Positions 52,641 to 61,211 of a DNA stretch of 64,000 nucleotides are shown here, piece after piece. The DNA comes from Sporosarcina sp. P32b. Lineage in GTDB: Bacteria; Bacillota; Bacilli; Bacillales_A; Planococcaceae. The notes under the pieces were generated by a model that was not told where the DNA came from, made no database searches, and saw nothing but the letters and a program-made list of their open reading frames with translations. Every line of letters begins with the position of its first letter. Position 1 is the first letter of the stretch. Both the position numbers and the translations under genes were made by a program. The DNA lies in assembly GCF_002743335.1 (NCBI RefSeq), contig NZ_PDZB01000012.1, forward strand, positions 1 to 64,000. The letters are read 5' to 3'.

Positions 52641-54077
52641 TTAGTAAGCCCTCGCAAACCAAACCGTATGCTTCGACTCATTTCCACAATTAATACAAGT
52701 GGACTTCTCTGCTGGTGGGTCAAACGGAATATTACGTGTCGTAAATTTCGTTTCATCTTTGACATGTTCTTCACATGCATCATCGCCACACCAGCCTGCA
52801 AGGATCCAGCCTGGAGTTACTTCGTTAGTCGCACTCTCTTCAATATGCTTCTTCAACTCATCTAGCGTATCGATGTTCGTATGAGAATTTTCGTCACGGA
52901 ACACACGAGCATTTTCAAGCAAACGCTTTTGCATCGTCTGTAGTTCTTGCTCGATGCTAGCTACAGCTTCAGCCAGACTAACAGCCACTTTCTCGCCACC
53001 GTCACGCGCTTTCATTAATGCTTGATCATTTTCAAGATCACGTGGTCCAAGTTCTAGACGTACCGGGACACCTTTTAATTCGTACTCGTTAAATTTGAAA
53101 CCTGGAGACTGATCCGAATCGTCTAAACGTACGCGGATTCCTTTAGATTTTAACTCTGCATAGATTTCATCCAGTTTTTCCATTATTGCAGGATTCTTCT
53201 TCCAAGGTCCAACTGGGATTAGCACGACTTGTGTCGGTGCAACGCGTGGAGGCAACACAAGACCTTGCTCGTCACCATGGACCATGATAACAGAGCCGAT
53301 CAAGCGTGTTGACGTACCCCAAGATGTTGTATGCACGAACTGGTGCTTGTTTTCTTTAGTTAAGTATTTGATATCAAATGCTTCTGCAAATTTTGTGCCG
53401 AGATAATGTGAAGTTCCGGCTTGTACTGCTTTACCATCTTTCATCATTGCTTCGATCGAGAATGTATCAATTGCACCCGCGAAACGCTCAGACGGTGTTT
53501 TCTGACCATCATAGACTGGAATCGCAAGTAAGTCTTCAACAACTTCTTTGTAGATTTCCAGCATTTGCATCGTTTCATGACGTGCTTCTTCTTCATCTAC
53601 GTGTGCAGTATGTCCTTCTTGCCACAAGAATTCAGACGTACGAATGAATGGTAGCGTCTTTTTCTCCCAGCGGAATACGTTTGCCCACTGGTTGATCAGT
53701 ACAGGAAGGTCACGATAGCTTTTGATCCAGTCAGAATACAAATGACCAATCATCGTTTCAGACGTTGGACGTAGCGCCAAACGTTCTTCCAATTTCTCGC
53801 CCGCGGCTTCTGTTACCCATGGCAATTCTGGAGAAAATCCTTCGATATGATCTTTTTCTTTTTCGAAAAATGACTCTGGAATTAGCATAGGGAAATAAGC
53901 GTTACGGTGACCCGTCTCTTTAAAGCGACGATTCATTTCATCCTGAATATGCTCCCAGATTTCATAGCCGTCCGGTTTAAACGCGATACATCCACGCACT
54001 GGTGTATAATCCATCAAATCCGCTTTCTGGATCGTATCGATGTACCATTTCGTAAAATCATTTTGCTGATTGCTCAT
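52641..54077 (-). CDS. proS: prolyl-tRNA synthetase (eukaryote/archaeal type)
   Basis: This 478-residue class II synthetase charges tRNA-Pro. It is the short type without an editing insertion: the class II motifs are R-P-T-S-E-T and R-W-E with F-L-W-Q-E-G-H-T-A-H. It has the C-terminal zinc-type domain (C-G-D-D-A-C, then C-I-N-C-G) and ends in A-R-A-Y, typical of the archaeal/eukaryotic-type ProRS found in some Bacillales. I found no T-box leader in the 160 bases upstream. AAGGAGG precedes the ATG. Confidence 0.95.
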   Translation of the reverse strand: MSNQQNDFTKWYIDTIQKADLMDYTPVRGCIAFKPDGYEIWEHIQDEMNRRFKETGHRNAYFPMLIPESFFEKEKDHIEGFSPELPWVTEAAGEKLEERLALRPTSETMIGHLYSDWIKSYRDLPVLINQWANVFRWEKKTLPFIRTSEFLWQEGHTAHVDEEEARHETMQMLEIYKEVVEDLLAIPVYDGQKTPSERFAGAIDTFSIEAMMKDGKAVQAGTSHYLGTKFAEAFDIKYLTKENKHQFVHTTSWGTSTRLIGSVIMVHGDEQGLVLPPRVAPTQVVLIPVGPWKKNPAIMEKLDEIYAELKSKGIRVRLDDSDQSPGFKFNEYELKGVPVRLELGPRDLENDQALMKARDGGEKVAVSLAEAVASIEQELQTMQKRLLENARVFRDENSHTNIDTLDELKKHIEESATNEVTPGWILAGWCGDDACEEHVKDETKFTTRNIPFDPPAEKSTCINCGNESKHTVWFARAY

Positions 54078-54200
54078 TACTTTATTTCCTCCTTAGTAAA
54101 AACCGCACTCTTGTTATTCCATACTGTTAATCATATAACAAATCAAGCATTCCTACAATTGAATGCGGTCACAATGCATGTCTAACCTCTTAAACCCCAT

Positions 54201-54230
54201 AAAAAAACTGCCCTCAATGAAGAGGACAGC
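54201..54230 (-). terminator. intrinsic terminator
   Basis: On the minus strand CTGTCCTC and GAGGGCAG form a stem followed by seven Ts. It lies downstream of the glutamate/dicarboxylate symporter and upstream of proS. Confidence 0.82.
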
Positions 54231-54236
54231 CTGCGA

Positions 54237-55526
54237 TTACACTAATTTTTCTTCTGCAAAGACAAATTGTGGTTCGCGCTCTACTTTCACAGTATCCTCA
54301 CCGAAGCGACCTTCCCACTTCGACATGACCACTGTTGCAAGTGCGTTTCCGATTACGTTCACTACCGTACGTGCCATATCTAGCAAACGGTCAATTCCCG
54401 CGATAAACGCTAAACCTTCAAGCGGAATCCCTACTGTGCCAAGCGTCGCAAGTAACACGACAAATGAAACGCCAGGTACGCCAGCAATCCCTTTAGACGT
54501 AATCATCAACACTAACACTAACGTGATTTGCTCCATAATACTCAACTGAATGCCATACATTTGTGCAATGAACATAGCCGCCAATGCTTGGTAAAGAGTA
54601 GATCCGTCTAGGTTAAATGAATATCCTGTTGGCACTACGAAAGATACGATATCTTTCGGGCTACCGAACTTCTCCATTTTCTCCATCACTTTCGGTAACA
54701 CCGTCTCCGAACTAGACGTAGAAAACGCTAGAATCAATTCGTCTTTCAAGATCTTCATGAAGTGGAAGATATTCACGCCAACCATCTTCGCGATCCCACC
54801 TAACACGACGATGATGAAGAATATCATCGTTGCATATACAAGAACCATTAATTTACCCATCGGAATGAGTGATTCTAAACCGAATTTGGATACCGTTACA
54901 CCAATTAACGCGAATACGCCAAACGGTGCAAATTTCATAATCATATTCGTTACCCAGAACATTGCGTCTGCGACTCCTTGGAAAACATCCAGTACCGGTT
55001 TGCCGCGCTCCCCGATTGCCGCTACACCTAATCCGAATAACACAGAGAAGAAAATGATTGGCAACATATCACCATTCGCCATCGAGTCTACAATATTACT
55101 TGGTACGATGCCGACTAACACATCCATGAAGCCGCCATTTTGCACTTCTTCTGTCGTTTCTACATATTGCGAGATGTCACCTTTTTCAAGAGAAGACATA
55201 TCGATGCCTTCACCTGGCTTGAAAATATTTGCTGACATAAGACCAACAATAATCGCAATCGTTGTTACAATTTCAAAATATAAAAGCGTTTTACCGCCAA
55301 GTTTACCTAATTTCTTAATATCACCTGTACCTGCAACGCCGATTACTAGCGTGGAAATAATAATAGGTACCACAATCATTTTAATCATATTGATGAACAT
55401 CGTGCCGATTGGCTGTAAGTATCTCTCTACATTAGGATTACCATAGAAGATTGCACCGACTGCAATACCTAAAACCAATCCAATTAATATTTGGTAAGCC
55501 AAAGACAATTTAAATATCTTTTTCAT
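54237..55526 (-). CDS. glutamate/dicarboxylate:cation symporter (DAACS family)
   Basis: This 429-residue symporter has eight membrane segments and two hairpins, with the S-T-S-S-S-E-T-V-L-P serine-rich motif, P-T-G-Y-S-F-N-L-D-G-S (the N-x-D-G motif) and the C-terminal G-I-P-L-E-G-L-A-F. It belongs to the GltP/GltT/DctA group; the substrate is glutamate, aspartate or C4-dicarboxylates. It lies downstream of a GlnK/GlnL-type two-component pair, with a cre site between. The terminator at 54201 follows. Confidence 0.9.
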   Translation of the reverse strand: MKKIFKLSLAYQILIGLVLGIAVGAIFYGNPNVERYLQPIGTMFINMIKMIVVPIIISTLVIGVAGTGDIKKLGKLGGKTLLYFEIVTTIAIIVGLMSANIFKPGEGIDMSSLEKGDISQYVETTEEVQNGGFMDVLVGIVPSNIVDSMANGDMLPIIFFSVLFGLGVAAIGERGKPVLDVFQGVADAMFWVTNMIMKFAPFGVFALIGVTVSKFGLESLIPMGKLMVLVYATMIFFIIVVLGGIAKMVGVNIFHFMKILKDELILAFSTSSSETVLPKVMEKMEKFGSPKDIVSFVVPTGYSFNLDGSTLYQALAAMFIAQMYGIQLSIMEQITLVLVLMITSKGIAGVPGVSFVVLLATLGTVGIPLEGLAFIAGIDRLLDMARTVVNVIGNALATVVMSKWEGRFGEDTVKVEREPQFVFAEEKLV

Positions 55527-55550
55527 CGATAATCCCCCTTAGATGTTCTC

Positions 55551-55564
55551 TGAAAACGCTTTCT
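55551..55564 (-). promoter_or_regulatory. catabolite-responsive element (cre)
   Basis: AGAAAGCGTTTTCA on the minus strand matches the CcpA consensus TGNAARCGNWWWCA in 13 of 14 positions. It lies 25 bases before the symporter start codon, in a position where CcpA would block transcription. Confidence 0.7.
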
Positions 55565-55624
55565 TTCAGTAACTTATTCATATCTTACGGGGGCCCTACA
55601 AAATTCTACAACATCCTACAAAAA

Positions 55625-56500
55625 CTATTTTCGTCCTTCTATTGTTTCCATATATAACACATGCAGAAACTTCTTACTGTTCACTTTGGCTGGCCTGATG
55701 TCGATACTTTCTTCTTGAATCTGTTTCATTCTCAGACTAATCTCTTGGAAATCAAAGAAGCGTGGGGCATAGTATTCGAATTCATCGATTGTATAATCTA
55801 CCGCGCCAAGCGATGCTAAATGTTCCATTGCTGTAAGGATGGACCGTCGGATTCTTTGCTCCATCGCCTTACTTTCTTTGGAGATGTCTCCATCTGGCAC
55901 ACCCAGTTTTGTCAACGCAGCTTCATATAGTTCCTTTAGAGGCGGTAATTGAATAGCTCGCTGCTCATTCAAGACTTCCATGATGGCTACAATGTCGCGA
56001 CTCGCGCTGTCACTGAAGATTCCCATATCATGTAGCTTCTTTAGAACAATATCTTTCACTGATTGCTGTGCTTTAGGTTGTTCAACAGAACCGAATTGCG
56101 CCAGTGATTCCCGAATCGTCAATAAGGAGTTTTTCAGGCGTAACTGTTCCGCTGTACGTCGCACGATACTTTGTACTTCTATTTGATTGATCGGCTTATG
56201 TATGAAGAATTCGACACCGACTTGATAGGCTTCGCCTACCATTTCTTTGTTCACTACTTGGCTTAGCATGATAAATTGTCCATTATAGCCTTGTGTTTTC
56301 AACTGTTGAATTGTTTCGATCCCGTCAAGTTCAGGCATCAATAAATCGATCAATACGACGTCTGGTGCAAGAGAAAGTATTTGAGGAATGGCTTTCACTC
56401 CACTTTCCGCCTCACCAATCACAATCCCTTCTTGCTCTGCCAATATATTTTTCAGCATTACACGGCTTGCTTTGTCGTCATCTACGATAAAATATCTCAT
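55625..56500 (-). CDS. glnL: GlnL-type response regulator (YcbB domain)
   Basis: This 291-residue response regulator has a CheY-like receiver (D-D-D at 8-10, Asp56 in L-I-D-L-L-M-P, Lys in H-K-P-I-N) joined to a C-terminal YcbB-like DNA-binding region (about 145-291). This is the architecture of B. subtilis GlnL, which responds to glutamine with GlnK. It overlaps the kinase gene by four bases. The symporter gene downstream is the most likely target. Confidence 0.82.
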   Translation of the reverse strand: MRYFIVDDDKASRVMLKNILAEQEGIVIGEAESGVKAIPQILSLAPDVVLIDLLMPELDGIETIQQLKTQGYNGQFIMLSQVVNKEMVGEAYQVGVEFFIHKPINQIEVQSIVRRTAEQLRLKNSLLTIRESLAQFGSVEQPKAQQSVKDIVLKKLHDMGIFSDSASRDIVAIMEVLNEQRAIQLPPLKELYEAALTKLGVPDGDISKESKAMEQRIRRSILTAMEHLASLGAVDYTIDEFEYYAPRFFDFQEISLRMKQIQEESIDIRPAKVNSKKFLHVLYMETIEGRK

Positions 56501-57771
56501 GCTTCTATCTCCTCCATAATGGATTCCATAGGGATTTCCACTAGTACATTCAGTCCTTGATCGAGACGCTTTACCACAATTGTACCTTGCATCGCTTCGA
56601 TAATTGCACAGACATGCGATAATCCGATACCTGTTGCTGCTGTTCCTTGATCCGTAAATTTCGTCGTATACCCTGGTTCAAATATGATGGCTTCATGTTC
56701 AAAAGGAATTCCTTTTCCGGTGTCACATACACTAAAGCGCACCGACTTTTCATCTCTCTCGACTGTAATGAGTACTTGACCTTTTTCTTCAATGGCCTCC
56801 ACTGCATTCGCTGTCAAATTGTTCAATACTGCGAGCAAAGGGACATGTTGGCCTGTTTGAAGATCCCCATCAATTACTGTTTCCAACGTGCATTCTTTAC
56901 CGATCATTTCACTGTACTTTTCATTCGCAGTGACGACCATATTGAGTAAATCAGACAGGTAAAACACTTCTACTTGTTGCCGTGTTGTCCACTTTGATAA
57001 CCCTGCCAGAATTCGCTGAGAATCCTTTTTCACTTCATGGATTTCCTGCGCAATGTGTAACGCTTGGGTGCTAAGTTCCGGTTGATTCTCTTTTTTTAGC
57101 TTGCGGTATAAATCATGACTCGATGCAGTGATTTGTTCTATATGGTTCATGGACTTTTGTAAATACAATGCTTCCGCGTATAGCTCAGAACCTACTCCAA
57201 GCATTTCCTCTACACGCTGCTTCTCTTTTGATAATGCCACAGAACTATATAATCCCACCGTGAAGAAACTTCGCAATAATGCGACCCCCACTAGAATCCC
57301 CCACTCCTTACCATTAAGCAGTGAACTATGTAACCACCAGTTACGCAGTGCATGCTCTGATGTGTTGCTCACTACTTCAAATACGAAAGCCAATGCACCC
57401 AGTCGAAGTGGTAAAGATTTATACTTTTCAAGACCGACGAAATGCCAGCCGACCGCCACGATAAAGTAAAACAAAAAGACAGGTACATGCATTTGTAAAC
57501 TCTCAAGCAAATCAACACCAAGCCATAGTTCCTTCGTTATGCGAAATACTACTACCGTAACGGCTGTAACGAATCCTGTGCGCAAGATAGAAACAGGTGG
57601 ATAAATAAGAATCAATAAAAAGAATACTATACCGCCCAGCGCAAAACGGAACATCTCGTCGTCAAACGGCATCACTTTCAACTCGCCGGTCAGAGCTGTC
57701 AAGATTGCAATAAAGGCAATTCTAGCCGCTTCCGATTGATATATATGGCGCCACATTAATTTTATATTCAT
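56497..57771 (-). CDS. glnK: GlnK-type sensor histidine kinase
   Basis: This kinase of about 424 residues has roughly six membrane segments in the first 190 residues, a dimerisation region with an S-S-H-D-L-Y motif (about 230-300) and a C-terminal HATPase with N-N-L-T-A-N-A-V-E-A, D-T-G-K-G-I-P and T-G-I-G-L-S-H-V. The layout matches B. subtilis GlnK (YcbA). I start at the ATG 57769-57771, seven bases after AGGAG; the ATG one codon upstream is the alternative. It forms an operon with glnL and probably the symporter. Confidence 0.82.
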   Translation of the reverse strand: MNIKLMWRHIYQSEAARIAFIAILTALTGELKVMPFDDEMFRFALGGIVFFLLILIYPPVSILRTGFVTAVTVVVFRITKELWLGVDLLESLQMHVPVFLFYFIVAVGWHFVGLEKYKSLPLRLGALAFVFEVVSNTSEHALRNWWLHSSLLNGKEWGILVGVALLRSFFTVGLYSSVALSKEKQRVEEMLGVGSELYAEALYLQKSMNHIEQITASSHDLYRKLKKENQPELSTQALHIAQEIHEVKKDSQRILAGLSKWTTRQQVEVFYLSDLLNMVVTANEKYSEMIGKECTLETVIDGDLQTGQHVPLLAVLNNLTANAVEAIEEKGQVLITVERDEKSVRFSVCDTGKGIPFEHEAIIFEPGYTTKFTDQGTAATGIGLSHVCAIIEAMQGTIVVKRLDQGLNVLVEIPMESIMEEIEA

Positions 57772-57909
57772 CATTCTGCTCCTAATAAATAAGTAATCGT
57801 ACACGTATTATAGCAACCAGAAAAACATTGTACAGTTTTGGACTTGGATATTACGGGTACTGTAAGAAGGTACATTTATTATATTTATATATCGAAAGGA
57901 TGATAATAC

Positions 57910-58560
57910 ATGAAAGTTTTAGTTGTAGGTGCAAACGGTCAGATCGGGAAACAGTTAGTTTCATTGATTCAAGACAGCAATACACTGGAAGCAAAAGCCA
58001 TGATCCGCAAGCAAGAGCAAGCGGAACATTTTGAGAAAATCGGTGCGGAAACCGTGCTTGTAGATCTTGAAGGCGAAGTGGACGACATCGTAAAAGCAGC
58101 AGACGGCGTAGATGCGATCGTCTTCACAGCAGGCTCCGGCCCAAAAACGGGGCCAGATAAAACTATGATGATCGACCTTGACGGCGCTATTAAAACTATC
58201 CAAGCAGCGCAGAAAGCTGACGTTAAACGTTTCATCATGATTAGTTCATACGACACAACACGTAAAGCGATCCAGGAAGCACCGGAATCATTTGCTCCAT
58301 ACGTTGTAGCAAAACACTATGCAGATGAATGGTTACGCTCGACTGATCTAGACTATACGATGATTCATCCAGGTGCTTTAACAAACGACAATGGAACAGG
58401 CAAAGTAAAAGCCGCGGCTACTGTCGAACCAAACGAAGTGCCACGTGATGATATTGCGGAAGTGATCTTCGCTTGTTTAGAAAACGACTCAACGATCGGC
58501 AAAGAGTTCCAAGTAATTGGTGGCTCTACACCGATTAAAGAAGCAATCGAAAAATTATAA
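57910..58560 (+). CDS. SDR-like NAD(P)-binding protein (YhfK type)
   Basis: This 216-residue atypical short-chain dehydrogenase has the Rossmann motif G-A-N-G-Q-I-G at residues 8-14 and F-T-A-G-S-G. It also has the Y-x-x-x-K pair as Y-V-V-A-K-H-Y. It resembles YhfK/YwnB-type NAD(P)H-binding proteins of B. subtilis. The substrate is unknown. It is monocistronic, with a terminator at 58587-58622. Confidence 0.88.
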   Translation: MKVLVVGANGQIGKQLVSLIQDSNTLEAKAMIRKQEQAEHFEKIGAETVLVDLEGEVDDIVKAADGVDAIVFTAGSGPKTGPDKTMMIDLDGAIKTIQAAQKADVKRFIMISSYDTTRKAIQEAPESFAPYVVAKHYADEWLRSTDLDYTMIHPGALTNDNGTGKVKAAATVEPNEVPRDDIAEVIFACLENDSTIGKEFQVIGGSTPIKEAIEKL

Positions 58561-58586
58561 TTATGGCTAATTCAAATCACTAAAAT

Positions 58587-58622
58587 AAACGATCAGAAGT
58601 CTAAAGCTTCTGATCGTTTTTT
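58587..58622. terminator. bidirectional terminator
   Basis: AAACGATCAGAAG pairs with CTTCTGATCGTTT, followed by a T-run. It separates the convergent SDR and DMT genes. Confidence 0.88.
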
Positions 58623-58660
58623 CTAGCCAATGAACTGCGCTTCTATATCTAGCTTCATCT

Positions 58661-59575
58661 TTATACGCTTTCCTTCTTGTTTTGGATATCCAACAGTGTT
58701 ATAGGAACCTTCTTGCGATAATTGACAAAGCAAATACTGACAACGACTAGCAATAAGCCTACCCACAACGTATGTGTCATGGGCTCTCCAACAAATACCG
58801 TACTAATAAACACAGAAATTACGGGCACTAAAAAAGTGAAAACAGCCACCTTACTTGCCTCTCCCGCACGAATGAGCGAATAGTAAATGATATAGGCAAC
58901 AGGGATACCCATCGTTGCACCGAAACCAAGTCCAAACATATACATAGGATGCCATTCGATTGATGACCAGCTCTCTGTAATGGCACTGAGTACAAGTAGT
59001 ACCATACCCCCTATAGTAAACTGCATCGCGACCATCCAATACGCATCAATTTCTTCACTTACCTTTTTCACATATGCAACACCAATTGCCCAAAAGAATG
59101 CTGTTAATATACCTAATATCACGCCCATTATAGAAATCTGGGTAGTGAAATGATCCACACTAACTACACTAATTCCGATGAATCCAATCAGCAGGCCAGT
59201 TACTTTAATCACCGTCATACTTTCGCCCAACCACATCCAAGCAAATAATCCAAGAAGGACTGGCTGGAAATATACAAGTACAGAAAATAGCCCGCCTGGC
59301 AAATAGTGTAGCCCAATTGTATGCAAGCCGAAAAACAGGACGGTGTTGAACAAAGCTGAAATACAATACTTCCGCCAATGCTGACGCCATTGCAATCTGT
59401 CACGTAGCTTGATAATCAGCAATACAATCAAACAACCGCCAAGCAACGCACGCATTCCCGAGAATAATAGTGGCGGTGCATACACGATCGATAGTTTGTA
59501 AATTGGCCAACTAACGCCCCAAATCAAAACTAAAACTGCCAACGCGACGGTAGATTTTGTAAATAGCTTGTTCAC
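58661..59575 (-). CDS. EamA-family (DMT) transporter
   Basis: This protein of about 304 residues has ten membrane segments and two EamA repeats (V-L-I-W-G-V-S-W-P at the N-terminus; R-A-G-E-A-S-K-V-A-V near 240). I start at GTG 59573-59575, seven bases after AAAGGA; the ATG at 59605 lacks a ribosome binding site. The substrate is unknown. It is the fifth EamA/DMT-superfamily gene in this window. Confidence 0.85.
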   Translation of the reverse strand: MNKLFTKSTVALAVLVLIWGVSWPIYKLSIVYAPPLLFSGMRALLGGCLIVLLIIKLRDRLQWRQHWRKYCISALFNTVLFFGLHTIGLHYLPGGLFSVLVYFQPVLLGLFAWMWLGESMTVIKVTGLLIGFIGISVVSVDHFTTQISIMGVILGILTAFFWAIGVAYVKKVSEEIDAYWMVAMQFTIGGMVLLVLSAITESWSSIEWHPMYMFGLGFGATMGIPVAYIIYYSLIRAGEASKVAVFTFLVPVISVFISTVFVGEPMTHTLWVGLLLVVVSICFVNYRKKVPITLLDIQNKKESV

Positions 59576-59709
59576 TCCTCCATCCTTTCTAATTGGGTTA
59601 ATCATTTAAATCTAGTCTATTCTCTCAATCTTTTTTATGACTCTACTCAAAGACAAAGGTTTTCTTTTTGGCAAAAATTCCTTATGATTACTAATGGAGG
59701 CGATTTTAA

Positions 59710-60144
59710 ATGAAAAAACTATTTGCCATGATGATAACTGCTGCTCTATTAGCTGCTTGTAGCAATGATGAACCGAAAGAACCGATTGAATCAACGGAGC
59801 CCGTGGAAGAGACTGCACCGGTAGAACCAGCAAGTGACGGATTGGAAGAAGGTCTAAAAGCAGATACGGTAGAACATGAGTATGTCGCATTTGCTGAGGA
59901 CAAGGTTCCTGTTAATTCCAAAGTGAAGTTTATCGGAACCGTGACAGGAGTAAATGAAGGAACTTTAACTGTCCAAAGCAAAGCGGAACAATCCACGGAT
60001 GAAGTCATATACGTCAAAGATATTCGACTTGGAGAACGTACAGATATTTTGGAAGGCTTCGACGTTTCCGTTTACGGTACGTATGACGGGAAAGACGATG
60101 GGGATGTACCTGTTATTAAAGGGATTTTCATTGATGCGGACTGA
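59710..60144 (+). CDS. lipoprotein, possible OB-fold
   Basis: This 144-residue protein has a lipoprotein signal peptide with lipobox L-A-A-C (Cys17), a disordered Glu/Pro-rich stretch (about 20-50) and a beta-rich C-terminal domain with V-K-F-I-G-T-V-T-G-V-N and F-D-V-S-V-Y-G-T-Y-D-G. The strand pattern resembles OB-fold tRNA_anti-like domains of Bacillales lipoproteins. The role is unknown. ATGGAGGCG precedes the start. Confidence 0.72.
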   Translation: MKKLFAMMITAALLAACSNDEPKEPIESTEPVEETAPVEPASDGLEEGLKADTVEHEYVAFAEDKVPVNSKVKFIGTVTGVNEGTLTVQSKAEQSTDEVIYVKDIRLGERTDILEGFDVSVYGTYDGKDDGDVPVIKGIFIDAD

Positions 60145-60184
60145 AAACTGAAAGAATCAACCAGAACCGGTAAATTTACACGCT

Positions 60185-60289
60185 TTGACAATAGATCCTA
60201 GAGGTATAGTACATTTACAGAGAAAGAGCCGCAAAAAGGACAGAAGCGACATACGATTGTATGTCGCTTTTTCGGAAAGAGGGGATTGA
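60185..60289 (+). promoter_or_regulatory. promoter and hairpin leader of the yitT gene
   Basis: A perfect TTGACA lies at 60185-60190, with TATAGT at 60205 (short spacer) or TAGTAC at 60207 as possible -10. Downstream GCGACATAC pairs with GTATGTCGC at 60244-60268 and is followed by TTTTTC, ending less than 20 bases before the yitT start. A further AAAAAG/CTTTTT pairing would extend the stem. It may be an attenuator of yitT, or the terminator of the upstream lipoprotein gene. Confidence 0.5.
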
Positions 60290-61132
60290 ATGCAACGAAA
60301 AATAATAGATTATGCCGCTTTAATATTTGGATCATTCATATTTGCAATCGGAATTAACTACTTTGCCATTCCGAATATGCTATCTGAAGGCGGCGTTATC
60401 GGGATTACTATCATTACATACTATTTATTCGAATGGTCACCTGGACTTGTCAGTTTCATAATCAACTTAGCACTGGTCGCGATCGGGTACAAATTCTTCA
60501 GTAAACGAACGATTATCTATACCGTCATCACCATCATATTCTCGTCCATTTTCCTTGAGCTAACGAAGAATTGGGGAGAACAGTTAGGTAGTGATACATT
60601 ACTTGCCGCATTATTTGCAGGTTTATTTGTTGGTGGTGGTCTCGGAATGATCTTCCGTGTTGGCGGTACTTCCGGGGGTGCAACTACTGTGGCTCGGATG
60701 CTTCAGCAGTGGCTTGGCTGGAGTGTTGGAAAAGCGATGCTCGTCATTGATATTTCCGTCATTTTGTTGTCTGCCTTTGTTATCGGGAAGGAAAAAGCGA
60801 TGTTTACGCTCGTTGCTGTGTACGTGGGGGCTAAAGTAATTGATAAAATCGTAGACGGTGCAGATGACCGAAAAGCCGTAATGATTATTTCGAAACATCA
60901 AGAGGATATTCGACAAGAATTACTCACAACCATGGGCAGAGGCGTAACCATTCTTGATGGACGCGGCGGTTATACGCTCGAGAAACAAGCCATATTGTAC
61001 ATTATTATTAACCAAACAGAAATCGTACAGTTAAGACGTATTTTGGAGCGGGTAGACGAAGATGCATACGTTACCATCAATAATGTACAAGAAATTTTCA
61101 AGCGCGGATTTAAGGAAAGACGACCAAAATAA
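60290..61132 (+). CDS. YitT family membrane protein
   Basis: This 280-residue protein has five to six membrane segments in the first 190 residues (G-G-T-S-G-G-A-T-T-V-A motif near 128) and a C-terminal cytoplasmic DUF2179 domain (about 200-275). This is the usual YitT-family layout. The function is unknown. AAAGAGGGG precedes the ATG at 60290. Confidence 0.88.
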   Translation: MQRKIIDYAALIFGSFIFAIGINYFAIPNMLSEGGVIGITIITYYLFEWSPGLVSFIINLALVAIGYKFFSKRTIIYTVITIIFSSIFLELTKNWGEQLGSDTLLAALFAGLFVGGGLGMIFRVGGTSGGATTVARMLQQWLGWSVGKAMLVIDISVILLSAFVIGKEKAMFTLVAVYVGAKVIDKIVDGADDRKAVMIISKHQEDIRQELLTTMGRGVTILDGRGGYTLEKQAILYIIINQTEIVQLRRILERVDEDAYVTINNVQEIFKRGFKERRPK

Positions 61133-61170
61133 ATTATAATTTCTACTAGTTCATTTCCCTTAACATCTTG

Positions 61171-61208
61171 AACTACCTCCTATACCATTACAAGTAAAGG
61201 AGGTAGTT
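61171..61208 (+). promoter_or_regulatory. hairpin containing the ribosome binding site of the LLM gene
   Basis: AACTACCTCCT at 61171-61181 is perfectly complementary to AGGAGGTAGTT at 61198-61208, around a 16-base loop. The right arm contains the AGGAGG that serves the TTG start at 61212. The stem would hide the ribosome binding site. It has no U-run, so it is a poor terminator for yitT. Confidence 0.65.
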
Positions 61209-61211
61209 ACT

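Noticed and set aside
54078-54236. Possible T-box leader before proS
   Set aside because: The conserved T-box sequence (AGGGTGGNACCGCG type) is absent and the region is too short. A weak ACCGCA/TGCGGT pairing is present but not convincing.
54757-55446. 229-codon open frame antisense to the DAACS symporter gene
   Set aside because: It is a shadow of a strongly conserved gene, rich in Pro, Thr and Ile from reversed membrane codons, and has no start signals.
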